Of a DNA stretch of 64,000 nt, positions 7,936 through 15,029 are shown in pieces; position 1 is the first letter of the stretch, and each line of letters begins with the position of its first letter. A program made the position numbers and the translations under genes. The notes beneath the pieces are model-generated. The model had not been told where the DNA came from. It did not search any database and saw nothing but the letters and a program-made list of their open reading frames with translations. This DNA is from Cribrihabitans_A neustonicus (lineage in GTDB: Bacteria > Pseudomonadota > Alphaproteobacteria > Rhodobacterales > Rhodobacteraceae). The stretch covers positions 434,001 through 498,000 of the forward strand of contig NZ_JBMERQ010000001.1 in NCBI RefSeq assembly GCF_048820895.1. Reading direction: 5' to 3'.

Positions 7936-10022
7936 GCGGCCGTCCGGAAATCCTGTTTCCGCTGTTTGCCGGGGCCGAGACCCTGCCGGGGATCGGCCCC
8001 AAGACCGTGCCCAACCTCGCGCAACTGGATATAGAAACCCCGCGTGACCTGTTGTTTTCCCTGCCTTATTCCGTTGTGGACAGGCGGCGGCGCGGGACAA
8101 TCCGGGGCGCGGAGCTGCCCGGCGTTTTGACGGTTGAGGTCACCATCGGACGCCACCGGCCTGCGCGCAGCCGCGGCGGTGCCTACCGCATCCAAGTGGA
8201 GGACGCGGAGGAGGCGTTCCAGCTGGTCTTCTTCCACGGCCGCAGCCGCTATCTTGAGGCGCAGCTGCCGGAAGGGTCGCGCCGCGTGGTCTCGGGCAAG
8301 GTGGAACTGTTCGACGGGATCGCGCAGATGGTGCATCCCGACCACATGCTGCCGTTGGCCGAGGCCGATGACATTCCGCCGTTCGAGCCGGTCTACAGGC
8401 TGACCAGCGGCGTCACGCAGAAGACGATGTACAAGGCCGCCCAGGGCGCGCTGGCACGGGTGCCGGAGCTGCCGGAGTGGAACGACCCGGCGCTCACCGC
8501 GCGGGAAGGCTGGCCGCGCTGGCATGAGGCGATCCAGGCCGCGCATCACCCTCAGGGCGCGGAGGATCTGGCGGCGGAGACTCCGGCGCGGGCGCGGCTG
8601 GCCTATGACGAGCTGTTTGCCCATCAGCTCACCCTGGCGCTGGCGCGGCAGACCGAGCGCAAGAGCCGAGGCATCCAGAGCCGTGCCACCGGCCAGCTGC
8701 AGGCGCGGGTGCTGGAAGCGCTGCCGTACCGGCCGACCAATGCCCAGGCCCGCGCGATCGAGGAGATCAGCGCCGACATGGCCGCCCCCAAGCGCATGAA
8801 CCGGCTCTTGCAGGGCGACGTGGGCGCGGGGAAAACCCTGGTTGCTTTCATGGCCTTGCTGGTTGCCGTTGAAGCAGGCGGGCAGGGGGTGATGATGGCC
8901 CCGACCGAGATCCTCGCGCGGCAGCACCTGGAAGGGCTGAGGCCTTTGGCCGAGGATGCGGGCGTGGTGCTGGAGCTGCTCACGGGCCGCGACAAGGGTG
9001 CTGAGCGCAAGGCGAAGCTCGCGGCGCTGGAACGCGGCGACATCCAGGTGCTGGTCGGCACCCATGCGGTGTTCCAGCAGGATGTGGCTTTCCGCGACCT
9101 GCGGCTGGCGATCGTGGACGAACAGCACCGCTTCGGCGTGCGCCAGCGCATGGAACTGGCGGAGAAGGGCAAGGGCGCGGATGTTCTGGTGATGACCGCA
9201 ACGCCGATCCCACGCTCGCTGGCGCTGGCACAATATGGCGACATGGACGTCTCGGTGCTGGATGAAAAGCCGCCGGGGCGAAAGCCGGTAAAGACCGCCG
9301 TGGTCAGCACCGAGCGGGTGCAGGAGGTGGTGGAGCACCTGCGCAAGGCCATTACCGAGGGGCGGCAGTGTTACTGGGTCTGCCCGCTGGTCGAGGAATC
9401 CGAGGTCATGGACCTCACCGCTGCGGGTGAGCGCTTCAAGCATCTGCGTGCGGCCTTGGGCGAGGGCACGGTGGGGCTGGTGCACGGCCAGATGCCGCCC
9501 GCCGAGAAGGATGCCGCGATGGCCGCCTTCCAGGCGGGCGAGACCAAGGTGCTGGTGGCGACCACGGTTATCGAGGTGGGGGTGAACGTGCCCAATGCCT
9601 CGATCATGGTGATCGAGCGGGCAGAGATCTTCGGGCTCGCGCAGCTGCACCAGCTCCGGGGCCGGGTCGGGCGCGGCAGCGCCGACTCCACCTGCCTTCT
9701 GATGTATCAGCCGCCGCTCACCGAGGGCGGGCGCAAGCGGCTGGAGGTTTTGCGCGAAACCGAGGACGGTTTCCGGATTTCCGAGACCGATTTGCAGATG
9801 CGCGGGGCGGGCGACATGATCGGCACCGCGCAATCAGGGCTCCCGCGGTTCCAGATTGCCGATTTGGAGCGCCAGGCCGGGCTGATGGCTACGGCGCAGA
9901 GCGACGCGCGGGCCTTGCTTGCGGCGGATCCGGCGCTGGAAAGCGCGCGCGGCAAGTCGGCGCGGGTGCTGCTGTGGCTGATGAAGCAGGACCGGGCAAT
10001 TCGTTTGATTTCAGTAGGGTAG
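7932..10022 (+). CDS. recG: ATP-dependent DNA helicase RecG
   Basis: RecG is the monomeric SF2 helicase that reverses stalled forks and branch-migrates Holliday junctions. The 696-aa protein has an N-terminal wedge/OB domain (LPGIGPKTVPNLAQL at the start), Walker A in LLQGDVGAGKTLVAF, motif II DEQHRFGVRQR, motif III TATPIPRSLALAQYGDMDVS, motif V TTVIEVGVNVPNA and motif VI QLHQLRGRVGRG. I chose the ATG at 7932, which overlaps the ligA stop (ATGA) and gives normal length; an in-frame codon at 7908 would add 8 residues read from inside ligA. The final stop is at 10020-10022, 50 bases before the GTTC-repeat region. Confidence 0.97.
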   Translation: MSGRPEILFPLFAGAETLPGIGPKTVPNLAQLDIETPRDLLFSLPYSVVDRRRRGTIRGAELPGVLTVEVTIGRHRPARSRGGAYRIQVEDAEEAFQLVFFHGRSRYLEAQLPEGSRRVVSGKVELFDGIAQMVHPDHMLPLAEADDIPPFEPVYRLTSGVTQKTMYKAAQGALARVPELPEWNDPALTAREGWPRWHEAIQAAHHPQGAEDLAAETPARARLAYDELFAHQLTLALARQTERKSRGIQSRATGQLQARVLEALPYRPTNAQARAIEEISADMAAPKRMNRLLQGDVGAGKTLVAFMALLVAVEAGGQGVMMAPTEILARQHLEGLRPLAEDAGVVLELLTGRDKGAERKAKLAALERGDIQVLVGTHAVFQQDVAFRDLRLAIVDEQHRFGVRQRMELAEKGKGADVLVMTATPIPRSLALAQYGDMDVSVLDEKPPGRKPVKTAVVSTERVQEVVEHLRKAITEGRQCYWVCPLVEESEVMDLTAAGERFKHLRAALGEGTVGLVHGQMPPAEKDAAMAAFQAGETKVLVATTVIEVGVNVPNASIMVIERAEIFGLAQLHQLRGRVGRGSADSTCLLMYQPPLTEGGRKRLEVLRETEDGFRISETDLQMRGAGDMIGTAQSGLPRFQIADLERQAGLMATAQSDARALLAADPALESARGKSARVLLWLMKQDRAIRLISVG

Positions 10023-10050
10023 CGGTGGTTCGGTCCCGGTCCGGCCCCGT

Positions 10051-10087
10051 GTTCTCATCCGTGTTCGCAAATGTTCTCAAAAAGTTC
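10051..10087 (+). promoter_or_regulatory. Clustered GTTC half-sites including a LexA-type GTTC-N7-GTTC box
   Basis: GTTC occurs at 10051, 10063, 10073 and 10084 on the plus strand. The last two form GTTC-TCAAAAA-GTTC (10073-10087), which fits the GTTC-N7-GTTC direct repeat established as the alphaproteobacterial LexA operator. The other intervals (N8 and N6) are one base off. An inverted GAAC follows at 10111. The box is 84 bases upstream of the 40-codon gene at 10172. LexA binding is inferred from the motif. Confidence 0.65.
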
Positions 10088-10171
10088 TTTACAGGCGGGG
10101 CGTAAAGTGAGAACAAAGGGGCAACAAAACAGCCAAAGAGCACACACCCTGACAGACTGGAGGCCCGAGCC

Positions 10172-10294
10172 ATGATGATGCAGATTAAGACCGCCCTTCA
10201 AAATGCCGAAGCGACCCTGCTGGAGGACGCCGTTGGCGCCGCAGCGCTGATGGTGATGCTGGTGGCGGCCCTGCATCTGCCCGGGTTGTTCTGA
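10172..10294 (+). CDS. 40-aa predicted single-pass membrane peptide, possibly SOS-regulated
   Basis: A 40-codon gene with an amphipathic N-terminal part (MMMQIKTALQNAEATLLEDA) and a C-terminal hydrophobic stretch (VGAAALMVMLVAALHLPGLF) long enough to span the membrane once. GGAGG-type bases (CTGGAGGCCCGAGCC) lie 6-12 bases before the ATG. Similar peptides ending in LHLPG.. seem familiar to me from roseobacter genomes, but that was not checked. Upstream lies a GTTC-N7-GTTC box, so DNA-damage induction is a reasonable inference. Caulobacter SidA, a 29-aa LexA-controlled inner-membrane division inhibitor, is a precedent for such a gene; homology is not claimed. Function unknown. Confidence 0.6.
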   Translation: MMMQIKTALQNAEATLLEDAVGAAALMVMLVAALHLPGLF

Positions 10295-10319
10295 ACCCCG
10301 AAGTTTTCCGAATTGCGCT

Positions 10320-10438
10320 CTGGCGTGCCGGGCCGGTTTCTTCCTGTCCCGGAATGCCTCAAGGGATCATCCGCCTGTCCCGATCCCGCTTTGGATTGAC
10401 CCAAGATCCAAGCAGCCGGTCCGGGTCCCGCACGCCAG
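10320..10438 (+). ncRNA. Candidate structured RNA (three-stem fold), unknown family
   Basis: A long-range stem is formed by 10320-10336 (CTGGCGTGCCGGGCCGG) and 10416-10438, where the outer 9 bp (GCACGCCAG) pair perfectly and the inner 8 pair with one possible G-U, across a bulge of about 5 bases on the 3' side. Inside it are two hairpins: GGGATC/GATCCC (10363-10368 with 10382-10387) and GCTTTGGAT/ATCCAAGC (10388-10396 with 10406-10413, one bulge). A terminator follows at 10450-10486. It could be an independent sRNA or the structured 3' UTR of the 40-aa gene. It does not resemble 6S, SRP, tmRNA or RNase P RNA. Strand is chosen from the terminator direction. Confidence 0.45.
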
Positions 10439-10449
10439 GCGCATGACTG

Positions 10450-10486
10450 CCGCCGCCATCCCTGCCCGGATGCGCGGCGGTTTTTT
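10450..10486 (+). terminator. Intrinsic terminator after the small gene/structured RNA
   Basis: CCGCCGCCATCC pairs with GGATGCGCGGCGG (one bulged base) around a CTGCCC loop, followed directly by six T residues at 10481-10486. It closes a plus-strand transcript containing the 40-codon gene and/or the candidate RNA at 10320-10438. Confidence 0.85.
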
Positions 10487-10542
10487 CTGCAAGGCGTACT
10501 GCCGTGCGAGACGCAGCAAGAGGCGCTGGCGGCGAAGCGTAG

Positions 10543-10709
10543 AGCCGCGCATCGGCGGCGCGTGCGGAAGCGATCCGGAAGGGATGCTGCTGGCAGTTTA
10601 TGTCCGCCAAGTCCGTAGAACTCACTAAGGGACCGCCCAGCATTGGCCAAATCGCCGCCGCATAGGGGCGCGCCGACGATGCGCGGCGGCCTGCGGCCTT
10701 GTTCCGCGC
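10543..10709 (+). repeat. Dispersed intergenic repeat, copy B
   Basis: A full-length, 167-bp copy in the same orientation as copies D and E. It has left arm GCCGCGCATCGGCGGCGCG, then GCGATCC, GGCAGTTTATG, GCCAAGTCCGTAGAAC, CCAAATCGCCGCCGC, and right arm GATGCGCGGCGGCCTGCGG ending TTGTTCCGCGC. The left arm is the reverse complement of part of the right arm over about 19 bases with one mismatch. It lies between the plus-strand terminator at 10450-10486 and the 3' end of the convergent NifU-like gene. Confidence 0.85.
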
Positions 10710-10744
10710 GGGTGCAGTTCGAAGGGCTTTCTAGAGCGGTAGGT

Positions 10745-11197
10745 TCAGGCGCATTTTGCCTTGGCTGCGGCCTGCATCGCTTCCAGCGTTGCTTCCAGCG
10801 CCAGCATGATCGAGGCGTGGCGGTTCTTGAAGTCCGCCGCGGGCTGCAGCACCTCGAGCCCTTCGAAAGGCGCCTGCGGCGCCGGGCCGCCCTGCGTCAG
10901 CATTGCCTTCAGCTCATCGCGCGCGGTCTCGACCTCTGCCAGTGTGCGGCCGATCACATTGGCACCGACCACCGCGGCGGAGGCCTGGCCCAGAGCGCAG
11001 GCCTTCACGTCCTGTCCAAACTCCGCGATGCGCCCGTCTTCCACGGATACATCAACGGTCACGGTGGAGCCGCAGAGCGGCGAGCGTTTCTTCACCGTGG
11101 CGTCGGGATCGGAAAGCCGGTTCTGATGCGGAATGTCGGCCGCCAGCGCAAGGATGCGGGTGGAATAGAGCTTGATGAGATCAGTTTCGCCAGACAT
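10745..11197 (-). CDS. NifU/IscU-like iron-sulfur cluster assembly scaffold protein
   Basis: A 150-aa protein of the IscU/NifU-N fold, which holds nascent Fe-S clusters for transfer to apoproteins. Conserved cysteines are Cys42 (SPLCGST) and Cys67 (KACALGQAS). At the third ligand position, where IscU has His-Cys (LHCSIL), this protein has NRHASIM: His127 is kept but the cysteine is Ala128. A separate Cys149 is the penultimate residue. This suggests a subfamily with altered cluster chemistry; I believe many alphaproteobacterial homologues share it, not checked. GGGGAG precedes the ATG. It is divergent from hisI, 76 bp apart. Confidence 0.85.
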   Translation of the reverse strand: MSGETDLIKLYSTRILALAADIPHQNRLSDPDATVKKRSPLCGSTVTVDVSVEDGRIAEFGQDVKACALGQASAAVVGANVIGRTLAEVETARDELKAMLTQGGPAPQAPFEGLEVLQPAADFKNRHASIMLALEATLEAMQAAAKAKCA

Positions 11198-11273
11198 GGC
11201 TCCCCCGGGCTTTCCCTGCTGCGTGGTTCCCCATACATAGGGAGCCTAGTTCCAGATGCAAAAGGTTTTTGCC

Positions 11274-11633
11274 ATGTCCTTCGATCCCGCCAGCCTGAAA
11301 TTTGACGCGGCCGGCCTCATCCCCTGTATCGCCCAGGACGAGGCCTCGGGCGAGGTGCTGATGATGGCCTGGATGAACGCCGATGCGGTGGCGCGCACGC
11401 TGGCGAGCGGCCGCGTCACCTATTGGTCGCGCTCGCGCCAGGCGTTCTGGGTGAAGGGCGAGAGCTCGGGCCATGTGCAGGAACTGGTGGACCTGCGGGT
11501 GGATTGCGACCGCGACTGCCTGCTCGCGGTGGTGCGCCAGTCTGGGCCCGCCTGCCACACCAACCGGCGCAGCTGTTTTTACACCTCGGTGCGCGACGGG
11601 GAAGAGATCGAGCTGATGCAGCCGATGGCCTGA
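11274..11633 (+). CDS. hisI: Phosphoribosyl-AMP cyclohydrolase HisI
   Basis: HisI opens the adenine ring of phosphoribosyl-AMP, the third step of histidine synthesis, as a Zn/Mg-dependent dimer in the cytosol. The 119-aa protein has the conserved LMMAWMNADAV, GRVTYWSRSRQAFWVKGE, metal-binding VDCDRDCLL and CHTNRRSCFY. I chose the ATG at 11274 (MSFDPASLKFD), with AAAAGG 8 bases upstream; the in-frame ATG at 11256 would add six residues without a better ribosome site. HisI and HisE are separate here, since no HisE domain follows. It stands alone, convergent with gluQ. Confidence 0.95.
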   Translation: MSFDPASLKFDAAGLIPCIAQDEASGEVLMMAWMNADAVARTLASGRVTYWSRSRQAFWVKGESSGHVQELVDLRVDCDRDCLLAVVRQSGPACHTNRRSCFYTSVRDGEEIELMQPMA

Positions 11634-11649
11634 TTCTTTGCGCAAGGAG

Positions 11650-11687
11650 ACGGCCCTGGCGGGCCGTGCCTCCGGCGGGGGTATTAT
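11650..11687 (+). terminator. Hairpin and CCTCCGGCGGGGG-TATT element after hisI
   Basis: ACGGCCC-TGGC-GGGCCGT (11650-11667) is a perfect 7-bp hairpin 16 bases after the hisI stop, and GCCTCCGGCGGGGGTATTATT follows directly. The second part resembles a motif I remember as frequent downstream of genes in Rhodobacteraceae. Only one copy is present in this window. A role in 3'-end formation is inferred. Confidence 0.4.
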
Positions 11688-11730
11688 TGGTCAGAAAGTG
11701 GCGGCGGGGAGCGGCCGGGGAGCCGGCGGT

Positions 11731-12591
11731 TCAGCTCGGCGCAAGCGGCAGGTCGAGGCTTTGACGGATATCCTGCGGGGTGGCGCCCTCGGCGCGGTAT
11801 TTGGCGATGGCGCGGGCGTCGTCGCGTTTGGCGAGGCGCTTGCCGGTCTCGTCCCGGATCAGCCGGTGGTGGTGGTAGACGGGCGCGGGCAGCTTCAGCA
11901 GCGCTTGCAGCAGCACGTGTATCTGCGTTGCCACGAACAGGTCGGCGCCGCGCACCACATGGGTGATGCCCTGGTCGGCGTCATCCACCACCACCGAGAG
12001 GTGGTAGGAGCTGCCCATGTTGCGGCGCACGAGGATGATGTCTCCGACGGTTTCGATGAGCTGGGCGGGGTCCGGCGCGTGTTCGCCGGCATAGGCGCTG
12101 CCGGTCTCGGTGAAGCTGCGCAGCCTGGCGGTTTTCACTGCCTTTGCCATGTCGAGGCGGATGACGTCGCGCTCCGTGGCATTTGCCATGGGGCGGCTGC
12201 GGCAGGTCCCGGGGTAGATGCGGCCGTCGGGGCCGAATTGAGGCACGCCCTCCTGCGGGGCGCCGGCCGCTGCTTCGATATCTGTGCGGTTGCAGCGGCA
12301 GGGGTAGGTGAGGCCCATCTCCGTCAGCTGGCCCAGCGCGGCGCGGTAGCGCGGCAGGCGGTCTGACTGGCGCATCACCGGTTTCGGCCAGGAAAGGCCG
12401 AGCCAGGCGAGGTCCTCGTAGATCTGCGTCTCCCATTCCGGCCGCGCGCGGGACTGGTCGATATCTTCGATGCGCAAGAGGAACCGGCCGCCCGCCTGGG
12501 CGGCCATGTCCTGCGCAAGCAGCGCGGAATAAGCATGCCCCAGATGCAGCGGTCCGGTTGGAGATGGCGCGAAACGGGTGGTGAATGTCAC
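11731..12591 (-). CDS. gluQ: Glutamyl-Q tRNA(Asp) synthetase GluQ
   Basis: GluQ is a truncated glutamyl-tRNA synthetase paralogue that attaches glutamate to queuosine at position 34 of tRNA(Asp). The 286-aa protein has only the catalytic half: the HIGH-type motif HLGHA (residues 16-20) in RFAPSPTGPLHLGHAYSALL, a Cys-containing insert (YPCRCNR and PGTCRSR) for zinc, and KRLAKRDDA in place of KMSKS. There is no anticodon-binding domain, which separates it from GltX. Its ATG overlaps the stop of the upstream methyltransferase by 4 bp (12588-12591), so the two are coupled. Confidence 0.94.
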   Translation of the reverse strand: MTFTTRFAPSPTGPLHLGHAYSALLAQDMAAQAGGRFLLRIEDIDQSRARPEWETQIYEDLAWLGLSWPKPVMRQSDRLPRYRAALGQLTEMGLTYPCRCNRTDIEAAAGAPQEGVPQFGPDGRIYPGTCRSRPMANATERDVIRLDMAKAVKTARLRSFTETGSAYAGEHAPDPAQLIETVGDIILVRRNMGSSYHLSVVVDDADQGITHVVRGADLFVATQIHVLLQALLKLPAPVYHHHRLIRDETGKRLAKRDDARAIAKYRAEGATPQDIRQSLDLPLAPS

Positions 12592-13202
12592 GCTTTCTCA
12601 ATCACGTAGACGGTGGACTTCAGGTTAATTCCGGGCAGGTGGTCGCCGTGTGCGCGGAACAGCAGCCGCGCGGCGGAGCAATCGAGCCAGTCGTTGAGCT
12701 TGCCGGTGTAGGCGCGGTCCTCGAGCGCGTGATCATTGTAGGAGAAGGCAAACAGGCCCTTGCGGCCGAGTGCGTGCATGATCACGTCGAAGGTCGCGGG
12801 CGGCGCGGCGCCGGTGCCGAGCACGCCGCAGCCGACGATGGCGCGGTAGCTGCCGGGCTTCACCGGGGCCTTGTCGTTGAGATCGAGCAGATCGAGCTTG
12901 CGGTAGATGCCCTTGTCCCGGGCGCGGTCCAGCATTTTTGGCGAGGGGTCGAGCCCGTCGATCACCCGATAGCCCGCGGCGCGCAGGGCCAGCCCCGCCA
13001 GCCCGGTGCCGCAGCCGTAGTCGAGCACAGGTGCCTCCGGATCGGGCAGATACTTCCAAAGGGCGGCGGCGATGCGGGCAGGGGTGGCATAGCCGCTTTC
13101 CCCGATCTCGTCCTCATATGAGGAAGCCCAGCTCTCGTAGAGCTCGCGGATGGTGCCGGGGTCCTTTGCCCCGAAGATGCGGTCGAGAAATTTGTCTCCC
13201 AT
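12588..13202 (-). CDS. Class I SAM-dependent methyltransferase, substrate unknown
   Basis: A 204-aa methyltransferase with the SAM-binding motif VLDYGCGTGLAGLAL (about residues 58-72), acidic residue in DGLDPSPKML for the ribose, and motif IV-like AIVGCGVLGTG. The N-terminal helix GTIRELYESWASSYEDEI is typical of a WBSCR27/TPR-associated methyltransferase group. The substrate cannot be read from the sequence. It is coupled to gluQ by a 4-bp overlap and follows trmFO by 36 bp, so it may belong to a tRNA-modification operon; that is only context. Confidence 0.85.
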   Translation of the reverse strand: MGDKFLDRIFGAKDPGTIRELYESWASSYEDEIGESGYATPARIAAALWKYLPDPEAPVLDYGCGTGLAGLALRAAGYRVIDGLDPSPKMLDRARDKGIYRKLDLLDLNDKAPVKPGSYRAIVGCGVLGTGAAPPATFDVIMHALGRKGLFAFSYNDHALEDRAYTGKLNDWLDCSAARLLFRAHGDHLPGINLKSTVYVIEKA

Positions 13203-13238
13203 ACCCGCATGTTAACCGGGGTGCCGGGGGGGCGTCCA

Positions 13239-14579
13239 TCAAAACTTGGAGAGCCAGCCGGTCCAGGCCTCCTTGGCACGGTCGGTGTAGGCCTTGTAGC
13301 GGTCCTTGCGGCCGCGGCGGCCGCCCTTCAGGCCCTCGACCGGGCGGAACAGGCCGAAGTTCACGTTCATCGGCTGGAAGGTCCTGGCCTCGGCGCCGCC
13401 GGTAATGTGGTGAATGAGCGCGCCCATGGCGCTGTCCTGCGGTACCTCTGGCAGCTCCTGGCCGAGAATCTCCGCCGCAGCGAGGCGGCCTGCGAGCAGG
13501 CCCATGGCGGCGCTTTCCACGTAGCCTTCGACGCCGGTGATCTGGCCGGCAAAGCGGATGTGGGGTTTCGACTTCAGCCGCATCTGCGCATCCAGCAGAG
13601 TGGGCGAGTTGATGAACGTATTGCGGTGGATGCCGCCGAGGCGGGCGAAGCTCGCATTTTCCAGCCCCGGGATCATCCGGAACACCTCGGTCTGAGCGCC
13701 GTATTTCATCTTGGTCTGGAAGCCCACGATGTTGAACAGCGTCCCCAGCGCGTTGTCGCGGCGCAGCTGGACGACGGCGTGGGCTTTCTCATCCGGCTTG
13801 TGCGGGTTGGTGAGGCCCACCGGCTTCATCGGCCCGTGGCGCAGGGTCTCGCGGCCGCGTTCGGCCATTACCTCGATTGGCAGGCAGCCGTCGAAATAGC
13901 CGGCGGTTTCGCCCTCGTGGAACTCGGTCTTGTCGGCGGCGAGCAGCGCGTCGATGAAGGCCTCATACTGGTCCTTCGTCATCGGGCAGTTGAGGTAGGC
14001 GGTGCGCTCTTCCTCGGTCTCGCCCTTGTCGTAGCGCGACTGCATCCAGGCCTGCGACATGTCGATCGACTCGGCATAGACGATTGGCGCGATCGCGTCG
14101 AAGAAGGCGAGCGACTCGGCGCCGGTTTCGGCCTGGATCGCGCGGCCCAGTTCCGGCGAGGTCAGCGGGCCGGTGGCAAAGATCCAGTGGCCGTCATTCG
14201 GCAGGCTGGTGATCTCCTCGTAGGAGACCTCGACATTGGGGTGCGCCTTGAGCTTTGCGGTCACGGTTTCGGCAAAAGGCTCGCGGTCGACGGCGAGCGC
14301 GCCGCCTGCGGGCAGGCGGTGCTCATCGGCGGTGGCCATAATCAGGCCGCCTGCCTGGCGCATTTCCCAGTGCAGCAGGCCCACCGCGTTCTGCTCGTCA
14401 TCGTCCGAGCGGAAGGAGTTGGAGCAGACCATTTCGCCCAGGTTGCCGGTCTGGTGGGCGAAGGTTTCCACCTTGGGGCGCATCTCGTGGATGACCACCT
14501 TGACGCCCATGTTGGCCGCCTGCCAGGCGGCTTCGGATCCGGCCATGCCGCCGCCGACGATATGCAATGTCTGTGTCAT
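13239..14579 (-). CDS. trmFO: Methylenetetrahydrofolate-tRNA-(uracil-5-)-methyltransferase TrmFO
   Basis: TrmFO makes 5-methyluridine at position 54 of tRNA using methylene-THF and FADH2, instead of the SAM-dependent TrmA. The FAD dinucleotide fold is at the N-terminus (LHIVGGGMAGSEAAWQAA), followed by CSNSFRSDD, ATGPLTSPEL and PMNVNFGLF. I chose the ATG at 14579 (MTQTLHIVGGG), giving 446 aa; the frame stays open another 70 codons upstream, but those residues have no family character. It heads the minus-strand run trmFO, methyltransferase, gluQ. Confidence 0.95.
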   Translation of the reverse strand: MTQTLHIVGGGMAGSEAAWQAANMGVKVVIHEMRPKVETFAHQTGNLGEMVCSNSFRSDDDEQNAVGLLHWEMRQAGGLIMATADEHRLPAGGALAVDREPFAETVTAKLKAHPNVEVSYEEITSLPNDGHWIFATGPLTSPELGRAIQAETGAESLAFFDAIAPIVYAESIDMSQAWMQSRYDKGETEEERTAYLNCPMTKDQYEAFIDALLAADKTEFHEGETAGYFDGCLPIEVMAERGRETLRHGPMKPVGLTNPHKPDEKAHAVVQLRRDNALGTLFNIVGFQTKMKYGAQTEVFRMIPGLENASFARLGGIHRNTFINSPTLLDAQMRLKSKPHIRFAGQITGVEGYVESAAMGLLAGRLAAAEILGQELPEVPQDSAMGALIHHITGGAEARTFQPMNVNFGLFRPVEGLKGGRRGRKDRYKAYTDRAKEAWTGWLSKF

Positions 14580-14951
14580 GCGCTGCACATAGGGCAGGGG
14601 CGGGCGCGGTGCAATATGCGGCGGGAGGGAGGGGCGTGCGGGAAGGTTGCGGAAACCGCGCGACGCAAGACAGTGGTCTGCCGTATCACGCCATTCTTCG
14701 GGCCGGGGGATTTGGGGCCGCCGCTTGCGGAATGCCGCACCGGTGAGAGAGAACCGGCGTTGGAGGGACCTTCGCAAGCAGCGGCCCAAATTGCGCAGGC
14801 CGCGGTGAGAGGCGGGCCTTGCCCAATCTTTGCCATCTTTGCGCCTTTATCGAAAGGCGCCGTATGGAAACAATAAATGGCGAAAGGTAAACAAAGGCTA
14901 AAATTTTCCAGAAATTCTAACGAGTGTCCGGAGGGCGATTGGGATGTCCCA
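14580..14951. other. Non-coding region upstream of trmFO
   Basis: No gene is supported here. It holds a perfect 8-bp hairpin, GCGCCTTT-ATCG-AAAGGCGC (14841-14860), without an adjacent T-tract on either strand. An AT-richer stretch at 14868-14920 may include the trmFO promoter or simply be leader. A truncated dispersed-repeat copy begins at 14952. Confidence 0.5.
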
Positions 14952-15010
14952 GCGCGGGACAAGGGCGAAGCCCGCCGCGCATCGCCGGCGCGCCCCCACG
15001 CGGCGGCGAT
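14952..15010 (-). repeat. Dispersed intergenic repeat, copy C (truncated)
   Basis: A 59-bp remnant in the same orientation as copy A. It holds only the right-arm hairpin end: GCGCGGGACAAGGGCGAAGC, then CCGCCGCGCATCGCCGGCGC and CCCCACGCGGCGGCGAT. Similarity stops exactly where the other copies continue into TTTGGC. The hairpin (GCCGCCGCG with CGCGGCGG) is intact. It lies 20 bases from the 3' end of the enoyl-CoA hydratase gene. Confidence 0.75.
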
Positions 15011-15029
15011 GCGTCTATCCGTTCCGGCT

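Noticed and set aside
7359..9833. 824-codon open frame on the minus strand opposite ligA/recG
   Set aside because: It is entirely antisense to two clear genes, is rich in His/Arg/Gln/Gly as expected of a GC-rich shadow frame, and shows no domain.
10643..11305. 220-codon plus-strand open frame
   Set aside because: Starts in repeat copy B and is antisense to the NifU-like gene.
13209..14876. 555-codon plus-strand open frame over trmFO
   Set aside because: Antisense to trmFO, which has the FAD motif and full family length; no domain in the plus-strand frame.
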